Positions 52,342 to 60,795 of a DNA stretch of 64,000 bases are shown piece by piece. The stretch spans positions 186,001-250,000 of the forward strand of contig NZ_FSRJ01000002.1 of assembly GCF_900142065.1 (NCBI RefSeq), in the 5' to 3' direction. Made by a program: the position numbers and the translations under genes. The DNA comes from Agromyces cerinus subsp. cerinus (GTDB taxonomy: Bacteria; Actinomycetota; Actinomycetes; Actinomycetales; Microbacteriaceae). The notes beneath the pieces were generated by a model that was given only the letters and a program-made list of their open reading frames with translations, was not told the origin of the DNA and made no database searches. Every line of letters begins with the position of its first letter. Within the stretch, counting starts at the first letter, position 1.

Positions 52342-52911
52342 GTGAGCTCAGACACGACCGGCGCCGAAGACGCGCAGACCCCGGCCGGCCCCGACGACGC
52401 ACCCGCGCGCGGTGCATCCGGCCACCGACTCTTCTGGTGGGTGCTGGGCATCGCCGCGTTCATCGTGCTGATCGACCAGGCCAGCAAGTGGTGGGCCGAG
52501 GCCGAGTTGAGCGACGGCACCACGATCCCGGTGATCGGCGACCTCATCCGCTTCGTGCTCGTCTACAACCCGGGCGCCGCGTTCTCGATCGGCACCGAGT
52601 ACACGTGGATCTTCGCGATCCTCGCCGCAGCCGGCGCGATCGCAGTCGTGTGGTTCGCCTGGCGCGTGGGGTCCGTCGGCTGGACCATCGCCCTCGGCCT
52701 CATCCTCGGCGGCGCCATCACCCATCTCGGCGACCGCCTCTTCCGCGAGCCCGGCTTCGGCCGGGGTCACGTCGTCGACTTCATCGGCTACGGCAACTGG
52801 TTCATCGGAAACGTCGCCGACATCGCGATCTTCGCGGGCGCCGTGATGATCCTCGTGCTGACCTTCATGGGCATCGCGCCCAAGGGCGGGCGCCTACGCG
52901 ACGAGGACTGA
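52342..52911 (+). CDS. lspA: Lipoprotein signal peptidase (signal peptidase II)
   Basis: 189 residues from a GTG at 52342; GAGAAT (52329-52334) is 7 nt upstream, and an ATG 3 codons earlier is the alternative. Four transmembrane helices. Conserved parts are DQASKWW (Asp45), YNPGAAFSIG and the catalytic aspartates Asp146 (VVDFIGYGNW) and Asp160 (IGNVADIAI). It cleaves prolipoprotein signal peptides, which include HmuT encoded nearby. The usual GNxxDR motif is varied to ITHLGDR. Confidence 0.93.
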   Translation: MSSDTTGAEDAQTPAGPDDAPARGASGHRLFWWVLGIAAFIVLIDQASKWWAEAELSDGTTIPVIGDLIRFVLVYNPGAAFSIGTEYTWIFAILAAAGAIAVVWFAWRVGSVGWTIALGLILGGAITHLGDRLFREPGFGRGHVVDFIGYGNWFIGNVADIAIFAGAVMILVLTFMGIAPKGGRLRDED

Positions 52912-52970
52912 CCGCGGCCGCTGACCGCGGGCACTGACGGCGGCGGACGGCCGGTGGCAGAATGGCCGAC

Positions 52971-53354
52971 ATGGCACGCGTGAGGATCGGCGACGACATC
53001 GGGAGGGCGGCCGTGACGGTCGTGCAGGCGGTGACGGCCGAGGGGGCGGATGCCGCGACATCCGTCGACCGTTCGACCCTCGCACTCGCGGTGCGCTACT
53101 CGCTGCAGGTGCTCGCCGAGGAGGCGCCCGGTGGCACGGTCGAGGTGCGCGTGCCCCCGTTCGGCGCCGTGCAGTGCATCGAGGGCCCGAAGCACACGCG
53201 CGGCACTCCGCCGAACGTCGTCGAGACCGATGTCACGACCTGGCTCGCGCTCGCGACCGGTCGTCTCTCCTGGGCCGACGCGCGCGCCGCCGGGCGGGTG
53301 CACGCCTCGGGTCAGCGCGCCGACCTCAGCGCGGTGCTGCCGATCCTCGGCTGA
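52971..53354 (+). CDS. Sterol-carrier-like (SCP-type) small protein
   Basis: 127 residues from an ATG at 52971, 7 nt after CAGAAT; an in-frame ATG three codons upstream is the alternative. It matches the actinobacterial sterol-carrier-family proteins encoded near purine genes ([40 protein letters not shown]). Lipid binding is not proven for the family. Confidence 0.78.
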   Translation: MARVRIGDDIGRAAVTVVQAVTAEGADAATSVDRSTLALAVRYSLQVLAEEAPGGTVEVRVPPFGAVQCIEGPKHTRGTPPNVVETDVTTWLALATGRLSWADARAAGRVHASGQRADLSAVLPILG

Positions 53355-53388
53355 CCCGCCGCCGCGCGCCCTCGGGTGCCCGCCTCGC

Positions 53389-54216
53389 TCACCGCACCGG
53401 CAGCACGAGCGGAACGCCCGTGCGCGGGTGCGGCACGACGTCGACCGCTTGGCCGTAGACCGCCTCGATGCGCTCGGCGGTGAGGACCGCCCCCGGCGCA
53501 CCTGTCGCGACGACCCGGCCGAGCCGCAGCAGGGTGAGGTCATCGGCATAGGCGGCGGCCAGGTTCAGGTCGTGCAGCACGACCACGACCGTGGCGCCGG
53601 CCGCGGCGTGCGCGCGTGCGAGTCGCAGCACGTCCTCCTGGTGCTTCAGGTCGAGTGCGGCCGTCGGCTCGTCGAGGAGCAGCACGGGCGTGCGCTGCGC
53701 GATGACGCGTGCGAGGGCGACGCGCGCGCGCTCGCCTCCCGAGAGCGATGGCACCGTGCGGGCGGCGAGATGCCCGACCTCCGTCGCGGCCATCGCCGCA
53801 TCGATCTCGTGGTCGTCATCGTCGGCCGCGGCGCTGCCCGCCCACGGGTGCCGGCCCATCGCGACGATCTCGCGCACCGGGAACGGGAACGAGACGGCGT
53901 GCTCCTGGGTCAGCACCGCGCGGAGTCGGGCGAGGGCCTTCGGCGACCGGCTGGCGACCGGGGTGTCGCCGAGGTGCACCGTGCCCGCGGCCGCTGGGCG
54001 GTCGCCCGCGAGCGCCGCGAGCAGCGTCGACTTGCCGGCGCCGTTCGGGCCGATCAGCGCATGGACGCGCCTGGGCGTCGCCGAGAAGTCGACCGCGTCG
54101 AGCAGGCGCACGCCGTCGATCTCGACGGCGAGGCCCGTTGCGGCGAGGGCGAGGGGCGCCGGGGCATCCGTTGGGGCGGTCTTCGGTGTCGGGGCGACCG
54201 TGCGTGCGCGGCTCAT
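53389..54216 (-). CDS. hmuV: Haem ABC transporter ATPase
   Basis: 275 residues. Walker A GPNGAGKST, Q-loop LTQEHAVSF, signature LSGGERARVALARV, Walker B PVLLLDEPTAALD and H-loop VLHDLNLA. The N-terminal 35 residues are Ala/Pro/Thr-rich and variable. It energises haem import with HmuU and HmuT. It overlaps hmuU by 4 bp in a three-gene operon. Confidence 0.92.
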   Translation of the reverse strand: MSRARTVAPTPKTAPTDAPAPLALAATGLAVEIDGVRLLDAVDFSATPRRVHALIGPNGAGKSTLLAALAGDRPAAAGTVHLGDTPVASRSPKALARLRAVLTQEHAVSFPFPVREIVAMGRHPWAGSAAADDDDHEIDAAMAATEVGHLAARTVPSLSGGERARVALARVIAQRTPVLLLDEPTAALDLKHQEDVLRLARAHAAAGATVVVVLHDLNLAAAYADDLTLLRLGRVVATGAPGAVLTAERIEAVYGQAVDVVPHPRTGVPLVLPVR

Positions 54217-55373
54217 CCCCAGCCTCCCGACCGCCGGCGCGTGCGTCGCAGCAGCCAGAAGAAGAACGGTCCGCCGATGATCGAGGTCAGCATGCCGATC
54301 GGCAGGTCGGCCATCGGCACCATGGTGCGGGCGGCGAGATCGGCGAGGATGAGCAGCAGGGCGCCGCCGAGCGCGCTCGCGACGAGCAGCGGCCGGTGCG
54401 CCGGGCCGATCACCATGCGCATGAGGTGCGGCACGATGAGGCCGACGAAGGCGATGATGCCCGCGAACGCGACCGCCGAGCACACGAGCACGGCGACGAC
54501 GACGATCGAGACGATGCGCACCGTCTCGACGCGCACGCCGAGATGGCGGGCACCGCGCTCGCCGAGCGAGAAGAGGTCGAGTGTGCGGCCGAGGAGGAGG
54601 GCTGCGACGCCCGCGACGACGACGAGCGGCAGCATGACCGCGACCCCGGGCCAGCGTGCGCCGTTCAGCGAACCGAGCTGCCAGAACACGATCTCCTCAC
54701 GGGAGCCGGTATCGCCCATGAACGTGAGGAACGCCAGGGCGCCGCCCGCGAACGCGTTGATCGCGATGCCCGTGAGCACGAGGGTCACGACCTCGGTGCG
54801 CCCGCCGGCGCGGCTCGCGAGGTAGACGACGAGGGTCGCGCCGAGTCCGGCGACGAACGCGGCGACGGCCGTCACCCAGTCGCCGAACGCCGTCCAGCCG
54901 AGCACGATGGCGGCGGCGGCGCCGAGCGCCGCGCCCGAGGAGACGCCCACCACGCCGGGTTCGGCGAGGGGGTTGGCGAAGATCGCCTGCATGACGGTGC
55001 CCGCCATCGCGAGCGCCGCGCCGATGAGGAGCGCCATCGCGATGCGCGGGAAGCGGATGTTCCAGAGTGCCGAGTCCGTGTTGGGCAGGGCCTCGGGCGC
55101 ATCGCTCAGGCCGAGGCCGCGCAGGAGCGAGTTCCAGACCTCGTGCGGCGGTACGGGCAGCTGGCCGGCACCGGCCGAGACGACGACGCCGACGACGAGC
55201 GCGACGGCGAGGCCGCCGAACAGCAGCGCGCTCCTCGTGCGGGGGGCGAGGCCGCGGGCCGGGTTGCTCGCAAGGCTCGGGAGCACGGCGTCGGTCGCCG
55301 TGGGAGCGTCGGCTGCATTGGGCAGGTCGGGAGCCGTGCCGGCGGCCGGCGCACTCGAGCGGGTGTCAGTCAT
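54213..55373 (-). CDS. hmuU: Haem ABC transporter permease (FecCD family)
   Basis: 386 residues with about 10 membrane helices. FecCD signatures are NPLAEPGVVGVSSGAALGA, LTGIAINAFAGGAL and AFAGIIAFVGLIVPHLMRM. The N-terminal 55 residues are a hydrophilic extension. It forms the membrane channel for haem. Its start overlaps the hmuT end by 8 bp. Confidence 0.92.
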   Translation of the reverse strand: MTDTRSSAPAAGTAPDLPNAADAPTATDAVLPSLASNPARGLAPRTRSALLFGGLAVALVVGVVVSAGAGQLPVPPHEVWNSLLRGLGLSDAPEALPNTDSALWNIRFPRIAMALLIGAALAMAGTVMQAIFANPLAEPGVVGVSSGAALGAAAAIVLGWTAFGDWVTAVAAFVAGLGATLVVYLASRAGGRTEVVTLVLTGIAINAFAGGALAFLTFMGDTGSREEIVFWQLGSLNGARWPGVAVMLPLVVVAGVAALLLGRTLDLFSLGERGARHLGVRVETVRIVSIVVVAVLVCSAVAFAGIIAFVGLIVPHLMRMVIGPAHRPLLVASALGGALLLILADLAARTMVPMADLPIGMLTSIIGGPFFFWLLRRTRRRSGGWG

Positions 55374-56511
55374 CGAGGTACCCCGACTGCTCGGGCGCCC
55401 ACACCGCCCGGGCGAGGGCCTCGACGACCTGCGGCGCGCGCGGCCCGAAGCTCAGGATCTCGCTGTCGGCCATGTCGACGAACCGGCGGTGCACGCCCGC
55501 GGGCGTCGAGGCCAGCGCCGGCAGGCGTTCGAGCAGTCCGTCGATGCCGCCGGCCGACTCGAGTCCGCCGCTCATGAGCAGCACGACGTCGGGCTGCGCG
55601 GCGACGAGGGCCTCGGCGGTGACGGGGCGCATGCCCTCCCAGCCGATCTCGCTCGCGATGTCGACCCCGCCGATCGACTCGATGAGCGAGTCCGCGCCCG
55701 ACTCGGCGCCGAAGAGGTAGTACACGTTCGCCGAACCGCGCACGTAGAGGAACGCGATGCGCGGTCGCACGGCCGGATCCGTCGGGATCGCCGCGTCGAT
55801 CTCGGCGACGACGCGGGCGAGGTCGGCGTCGACCTGCGCCGAGAGCAGCTCGCCGCGCTCGGGCACGCCGAGGGCGGACGCGACCTGGCCGATGAGGTCG
55901 TCGATCGTGTCGAGGCTGCGCTCGGAGGTCGTGATCACCACGGGGATGCCGCTGTCGCGGAGCTGGTCGAGCACGTCGAGCGGGCCGAGCGTCGTGTCGG
56001 TGATCACGACGGTGGGGTCGAGGGCGAGGATCGCCTCGGCGGTCAGGTTGTGGCCGCCCTGCGTCACCACGGGCAGAGCGGATGCCTCGGCGAACCCGGT
56101 CGAGCTGTCGCGCCCGACCACGCGGTCGCCGAGCCCCAGCCCGAACACCGTGGCCGCGAGCGAGCCGGAGACGTCGATCGGCAGGATGCGCGAGGCATCC
56201 GTCACCGTGACCTTCGTGCCCTCGTCGTCGGTGATCGTCACCGGAAGCTGCGGACGCTCATCGGAGTCGATCGCCGGCAGCGCGGCGTCGGCGAGGCACG
56301 CCGTCGACGGACCCTTGATCGTGCGCGGCGACCCGTCGACCGCGAGCTCGGCGAACGGGGTCGAGCTGGCGACGCACTGCGGCTCGGCGGTCGAACCGCT
56401 CGCGGTGGCGACGCAGCCGGTGGTGAGCACTGCCGTCGCGGCGAGCACGGCGATGAAGGCGAAGCGGGTCGCGCGGGTCGAGTACGGGCGCGGAAAGACA
56501 CGGGAAGCCAT
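55366..56511 (-). CDS. hmuT: Haem-binding lipoprotein
   Basis: 381 residues. The lipobox is LTTGC at about 29-33 after a basic and hydrophobic signal peptide, so it is a lipid-anchored periplasmic-binding-type protein. The fold is class III: DASRILPIDVSGSLAATVFGLGLGDRVVGRD, then ILALDPTVVITD, and PDVVLLMSGG. It hands haem to HmuU/V. A DtxR-type box (56516-56534) lies directly upstream of its start, so iron repression is expected. Confidence 0.92.
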   Translation of the reverse strand: MASRVFPRPYSTRATRFAFIAVLAATAVLTTGCVATASGSTAEPQCVASSTPFAELAVDGSPRTIKGPSTACLADAALPAIDSDERPQLPVTITDDEGTKVTVTDASRILPIDVSGSLAATVFGLGLGDRVVGRDSSTGFAEASALPVVTQGGHNLTAEAILALDPTVVITDTTLGPLDVLDQLRDSGIPVVITTSERSLDTIDDLIGQVASALGVPERGELLSAQVDADLARVVAEIDAAIPTDPAVRPRIAFLYVRGSANVYYLFGAESGADSLIESIGGVDIASEIGWEGMRPVTAEALVAAQPDVVLLMSGGLESAGGIDGLLERLPALASTPAGVHRRFVDMADSEILSFGPRAPQVVEALARAVWAPEQSGYLDD

Positions 56512-56515
56512 GAAG

Positions 56516-56534
56516 TGAGGTAAGCCTTACCTTA
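56516..56534. promoter_or_regulatory. DtxR/IdeR iron box 1 (hmuT side)
   Basis: TGAGGTAAGCCTTACCTTA matches the DtxR consensus TTAGGTTAGCCTAACCTAA at 15 of 19 positions. It lies 5 bp upstream of the hmuT ATG, where bound repressor would block transcription. Confidence 0.8.
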
Positions 56535-56572
56535 AAGTTGACAGGGCGGCAGCCTTCACTCTAGCGTCATTG

Positions 56573-56591
56573 TTAGCTGAGGCTTACCTAA
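56573..56591. promoter_or_regulatory. DtxR/IdeR iron box 2 (htaA side)
   Basis: TTAGCTGAGGCTTACCTAA matches the DtxR consensus at 15 of 19 positions and lies 84 bp upstream of the htaA-like start. Its centre is 57 bp from that of box 1. Confidence 0.75.
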
Positions 56592-56674
56592 CTCGGCCTT
56601 CCCTCATCCCACCCTCGCGAGGCTCCCGGCGCACTGTGCGCGCCGTCGCTTCGCCATGCCTGGAGGACCGCGTC

Positions 56675-59620
56675 GTGAAGACACCGTCACCGATATCCAC
56701 CCGCTCGGGGAGGCGCTGGGTCGCCGGCGCGCTCGCGGCGCTGCTCGCTCTCGGCGGCTCGATCCTGACGGCGGCGCCCGCGCTCGCCGACGAGGTCGCT
56801 CCGGCCGCGGTCGCTGCGCCGTCGCTCACCGTGTCGCCCGCCGACGACGTCGATCCCGCGGTCGAGAACACGTTCACCGTGTCGGGCACGGGCTACGTCG
56901 GTGCGGGTGCGAAGTACGGTGCGTACGTGCTGCTCGGCGATGCGTCGATCTGGAGTGGCGGCGGCCCGTTGGTCGCCTCTGGTTGGTTGCAGCTCGCGTG
57001 GGTGCAGCCGGCGTCGATCGTCGATGGTTCGTTCACGACGACGCTGAAGGTGCCGGCCGGGTCGTTCGATCCGGCGAAGCAGTACGTCGTCGCGACGTCG
57101 GCGGCGCACGGCCTCTCGGCCACCGATCGCTCGCTCGACGACTTCGCGCCGATCACGATCGCGCAGCCGGCTCCGCCGGAGCCGGTCGCCGATCCGGTGC
57201 TGACGGTGACCCCGTCGGCCGACGTCGATCCCGCGGTCGAGAACACGTTCACCGTGTCGGGCACGGGCTACGTCGGTGCGGGTGCGAAGTACGGTGCGTA
57301 CGTGCTGCTCGGCGATGCGTCGATCTGGAGTGGTGGCGGCCCGTTGGTCGCCTCTGGTTGGTTGCAGCTCGCGTGGGTGCAGCCGGCGTCGATCGTCGAT
57401 GGTTCGTTCACGACGACGCTGAAGGTGCCGGCCGGGTCGTTCGATCCGGCGAAGCAGTACGTCGTCGCGACGTCGGCGGCGCACGGCCTCTCGGCCACCG
57501 ATCGCTCGCTCGACGACTTCGCGCCGATCACGATCGCGCACGTCGAGCCCGAGCCGGTGGTGCCGTCGGTGACGGTGTCGAAGACGAGCGGGCTGGATGC
57601 CGCGGGCGAGACGGTCGTGGTCGAGGGCGCCGGGTTCGTGCCGAACGCGCCCGCGACGAACGGTGCGCGTCCGCCGCTGGCGGGCAAGTTCGCCGGCGCG
57701 TACGTGGTGTTCGGTTCGTTCGCCGAGACCTGGAAGCCGAGCGCGGGCGCCGCATCGTCGACGCGGGTCGTGGACTCGCAGAAGTGGGTCGTGGACGCTG
57801 CGGATGTCGCGTCGATCGGCGGCGCTGCCGCGGGTGCGGTCGCGGTCGGCGCCGACGGCTCGTTCGAGGTCGAGCTGACGGTTCGCGAGTTCGAGAAGGC
57901 CCTGGCCGACGGCAACTACGGCGTCTACACGTACGCCGGCAGTGGCGCGAAGGTCGCCGCGTTCGAGACGTACACGCCGATCAGCTTCGGCAAGCCGACC
58001 GAACCGACCGAACCGACCGAGCCGACGACCCCGACCAAGCCGACGACCCCGACCAAGCCGACGGCACCCGGCAGGCCCGGCACCGCGTCGAGCGGATCCC
58101 TCTCCTGGGGCGTCGCCGGAGCGTTCCGCGAGTACATCGTCGGCGACATCGCGAAGGGCTCGATCTCGGTCGGCTCGGGTGCGACGCAGTCGGACGGGCT
58201 CTTCCAGTTCGGTCAGACCGGCGGCAGCTACAGCCAGAGGACCGGCACGGGCACCGCCGCCTACGCGGGCTCGGTGCGGTTCACCGGCCACGGGGGACTG
58301 CTCGACCTGACGTTCGCGAACCCGACCCTGCGCGCCACGAGCACCACGAACGGAATGCTCGAGGTCTCGGTCAACGGTTCGCGCGTCGACCTCGGGGTGG
58401 TCGACCTCGCGCGGGGTTCGAAGTCGCTCGTGAACGGCGCGACGCGCATCGCGAACGCGCCGGTCACCCTGACCCCCGCGGGAGCCCTCGCCTTCCAGGG
58501 CTACTACTCGGCCGGTACCCGGCTCGACCCGCTGACGGTCGTCATCGGCACGCCGGGCGCCGCGCCGTCGGGCAGCTCCGGCACGGTCGCCACCACCTCG
58601 GCGACCACCGCGGCTCCGAAGCCGGTGCCGGCGACTCCGCCGGCGACGACGGGCATCTCGCTCGACCCCGCAACCCTCGCCGCCTTCGCCGCGGGCAAGG
58701 AGGTCACGGTCACGGTCGACGGCTTCCAGCCGAACGAGACCGACATCATGGTGGTCGTCTACTCGACGCCGACCGTGATCGCACGCGACCTCGTCGCCGA
58801 TGCGAACGGCGTCGTCACGTGGACGGGAAGCCTCCCGGCAGGCCTCGCAGCGGGCGACCACACGCTGACGTTCCAGGGGTCGACGGCGAAGGGCATCCGC
58901 TTCACCGTCAGTGCGCCCGCGGGGCTCTGCACCGTGACCGAGGCAATGCTCGACTGGGGCTTCAAGGCCTCGTTCCTGCAGTACCTCGAGAGCGGCATCG
59001 CGAACGGCGAGTGGATCGTCACCGGGGCGAGCGAGCAGGACGGGGCGTTCGGGTTCACCGGCGGCACGGGTTCGATCGAGGCCGAGACCGTGCGCGGCCT
59101 CATCGCCTTCCCCGGTTCGATCGAGTTCACCGGTCACGACGGCGCCCTCGACACGACGGTCGCGAAGCCGTCGATCGAGTTCGTCGGCAGTGACGAGGCC
59201 TACCTCCGGCTCGACGTGACGGGCACGACCCAGGAGGGCGAACCGGTCACCGCGACCGGAGTGCGCTTCGCCGTGCTCGATCTCGACGGCGCGCTCGAGC
59301 GCACCGGCGACTCGCTCGTCGGCGCGGCCGTGCCGGCCGAGTTCACCGCCGAAGGTGCTGCCGCGTTCGGCACCTACGCGGCCGGTGAGGAGCTCGACCC
59401 GGTCTCGTTCGCGATCACGCTGCCGGCCGGCTGCGGCATCGAGGCCGAAGCCGCGAAGCCCGAGGTGCAGCCCGCTGCGGCAGCCGACTCCGAGGTGGAG
59501 GCGACGGCTTCCGAGGGGCCTGCAGCATGGATCATCTGGCTGCTCGTGGCGGTCGTCATGCTCGCGATCGCCGCACTCGTGGTGTTCCTCATCCTCCGGA
59601 GCCGCCGCGCGGCGGGCTGA
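56675..59620 (+). CDS. htaA: HtaA-type surface haem receptor with duplicated N-terminal domains
   Basis: 981 residues from a GTG at 56675 (GGAGG 8 nt upstream). Signal peptide to about residue 37 (APALADE). Two nearly identical Ig-like repeats (about 55-165 and 180-290) and a third divergent one (about 295-435). A Pro/Thr/Glu/Lys linker (about 440-470). HtaA domain 1 (about 473-630) and HtaA domain 2 (about 751-915), with one more Ig-like domain between them. One C-terminal membrane helix (about 950-976) and a basic tail. Both HtaA domains keep the Tyr (FREYIV; FLQYLE) and His (FTGHGG; FTGHDG) positions that bind haem in corynebacterial HtaA. It takes haem at the surface and passes it to HmuT. 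It is divergent from hmuTUV across two iron boxes. Confidence 0.9.
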   Translation: MKTPSPISTRSGRRWVAGALAALLALGGSILTAAPALADEVAPAAVAAPSLTVSPADDVDPAVENTFTVSGTGYVGAGAKYGAYVLLGDASIWSGGGPLVASGWLQLAWVQPASIVDGSFTTTLKVPAGSFDPAKQYVVATSAAHGLSATDRSLDDFAPITIAQPAPPEPVADPVLTVTPSADVDPAVENTFTVSGTGYVGAGAKYGAYVLLGDASIWSGGGPLVASGWLQLAWVQPASIVDGSFTTTLKVPAGSFDPAKQYVVATSAAHGLSATDRSLDDFAPITIAHVEPEPVVPSVTVSKTSGLDAAGETVVVEGAGFVPNAPATNGARPPLAGKFAGAYVVFGSFAETWKPSAGAASSTRVVDSQKWVVDAADVASIGGAAAGAVAVGADGSFEVELTVREFEKALADGNYGVYTYAGSGAKVAAFETYTPISFGKPTEPTEPTEPTTPTKPTTPTKPTAPGRPGTASSGSLSWGVAGAFREYIVGDIAKGSISVGSGATQSDGLFQFGQTGGSYSQRTGTGTAAYAGSVRFTGHGGLLDLTFANPTLRATSTTNGMLEVSVNGSRVDLGVVDLARGSKSLVNGATRIANAPVTLTPAGALAFQGYYSAGTRLDPLTVVIGTPGAAPSGSSGTVATTSATTAAPKPVPATPPATTGISLDPATLAAFAAGKEVTVTVDGFQPNETDIMVVVYSTPTVIARDLVADANGVVTWTGSLPAGLAAGDHTLTFQGSTAKGIRFTVSAPAGLCTVTEAMLDWGFKASFLQYLESGIANGEWIVTGASEQDGAFGFTGGTGSIEAETVRGLIAFPGSIEFTGHDGALDTTVAKPSIEFVGSDEAYLRLDVTGTTQEGEPVTATGVRFAVLDLDGALERTGDSLVGAAVPAEFTAEGAAAFGTYAAGEELDPVSFAITLPAGCGIEAEAAKPEVQPAAAADSEVEATASEGPAAWIIWLLVAVVMLAIAALVVFLILRSRRAAG
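56846..57165 (+). repeat. 320-bp intragenic direct repeat, copy 1
   Basis: Identical to 57221-57540 except base 56959 (C against T, silent Gly codon). It encodes the first Ig-like domain of the HtaA protein; the period is 375 bp. Confidence 0.95.
57221..57540 (+). repeat. 320-bp intragenic direct repeat, copy 2
   Basis: Second copy, encoding the second Ig-like domain; 319 of 320 bases match copy 1, while the 55-bp spacer and flanks differ. This points to recent duplication or ongoing gene conversion. Confidence 0.95.
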
Positions 59621-59634
59621 GTCCGGCCGAGCCT

Positions 59635-59666
59635 GAGCGGCCCACCCCGACCGGGGTGGGCCGCTC
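59635..59666 (+). terminator. Terminator after htaA
   Basis: Perfect 14-bp stem GAGCGGCCCACCCC/GGGGTGGGCCGCTC with a GACC loop, 14 bp after the stop; no T-run. Confidence 0.75.
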
Positions 59667-59703
59667 TCGTCGTCGTCGCAGCGAAATGCGGGACAATGGA
59701 GGG

Positions 59704-60063
59704 GTGACCGACCCCGTGAACACCCCCGAACCCGAGAGCACCCCGCAGGGCGCCGAAGCATCCGTGCCGCTCGAGACCGAGGTCGAGCGAGACATCGTGA
59801 CGGTGCGTCGCGCCCCGCGTTACTCGCGGTTCATGACGCTGGGTGCCCTCGTCGGCGCCGTGGTGGCGCTCATCCTCACGGTGAGCTTCCCCGCCAACGA
59901 CGACTTCGACAAGGGGCAGGTCTTCGGGTTCCTGCTGCTCGCATGCGCGGCCATCGGTCTCGCGCTGGGTGCCCTCGTGGCGCTCGTCATCGATCGCGCG
60001 ACCGCGCGCCGCGCGAAGTCGGTCACCGCCGAGCACGAGACGATCCACCCGGTCGACGAGTAA
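59704..60063 (+). CDS. Small two-helix membrane protein
   Basis: 119 residues from a GTG at 59704, with GACAAT ending 6 nt upstream. A Pro/Glu-rich N-terminus (residues 1-38), then two membrane helices (about 42-62 and 72-98) and a charged C-terminus. Similar small proteins are encoded near purF in other actinobacteria; function unknown. Confidence 0.75.
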   Translation: MTDPVNTPEPESTPQGAEASVPLETEVERDIVTVRRAPRYSRFMTLGALVGAVVALILTVSFPANDDFDKGQVFGFLLLACAAIGLALGALVALVIDRATARRAKSVTAEHETIHPVDE

Positions 60064-60306
60064 CCGCGACACCCCGCCGCGGGGAGCGCGCCTGAAGCGT
60101 GTCGACAAAGGTCGCGCGTTCTGGCCGGAACTCTGGTCCCGTGTCGCGTTGTCAGTTGCTCTCGGATGCCCAGCGGTCGTCGATCGAGGGGACGATCCCG
60201 AAACCGACGGGACGCCCGGGCGGGAAGGGAATGGCCTCCCCCTACAATCGCCGTGAGGCGAAGCGCCGGGCCGAGATTCCGGCACCGGTGCGATGGAGGG
60301 ATCTGG

Positions 60307-60762
60307 ATGTTCGGTTTCGGTTCGAAGAAGAAGCAGAAGCTCAGCCTCAGCGATCTGGTGGAGCAGCTCAGGCCCGACCTGAGTCGGGAATCGCTCGGTG
60401 TCGGGCCCGACTTCCCGGGAGTTGCCCCGAACCCGCTCATGAGCAGTGCTGCATTCAAGCGCAACGCGGAACTGCGTACGGGGGTGCTTGCGCTCGGCGT
60501 CCTCGTCGACTGGCGGGAGCTCAACAGCAACCCCCGCCTGATCCTGATGTTCGACGTGGAGACCGCCGACGGCATCTCGTTCCGCGGTATCGCAGACGAT
60601 ACCCTCACGATCACCGAGCTCACCCGACTCGCCCCAGGACAGACAATGCCCGTGCGCTACCGGCCGGCCGTCATGGACCACTACGTCGCCCTTGCACGGG
60701 ATGCGGACCCCGCCCAGGTGCAGCAGCTCTCCGACGAGATCGCGAGCCGCAAGCGGACCTGA
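60307..60762 (+). CDS. Hypothetical soluble protein
   Basis: 151 residues from an ATG with GGAGGG 6 nt upstream. The N-terminus is very basic (MFGFGSKKKQK). A mixed alpha/beta pattern follows (AELRTGVLALGVLVDWREL; PRLILMFDVETADGISFRG; MPVRYRPAVMDHYVAL). I do not recognise the family. The central beta region with RYRP resembles small OB-like or SHOCT-associated domains, but this is weak. In the 243-bp region upstream, TACAAT at 60243-60248 is a possible -10. Confidence 0.65.
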   Translation: MFGFGSKKKQKLSLSDLVEQLRPDLSRESLGVGPDFPGVAPNPLMSSAAFKRNAELRTGVLALGVLVDWRELNSNPRLILMFDVETADGISFRGIADDTLTITELTRLAPGQTMPVRYRPAVMDHYVALARDADPAQVQQLSDEIASRKRT

Positions 60763-60795
60763 CCCGAACTCGCTATCGCCTCTCGAGCTGGCGTC

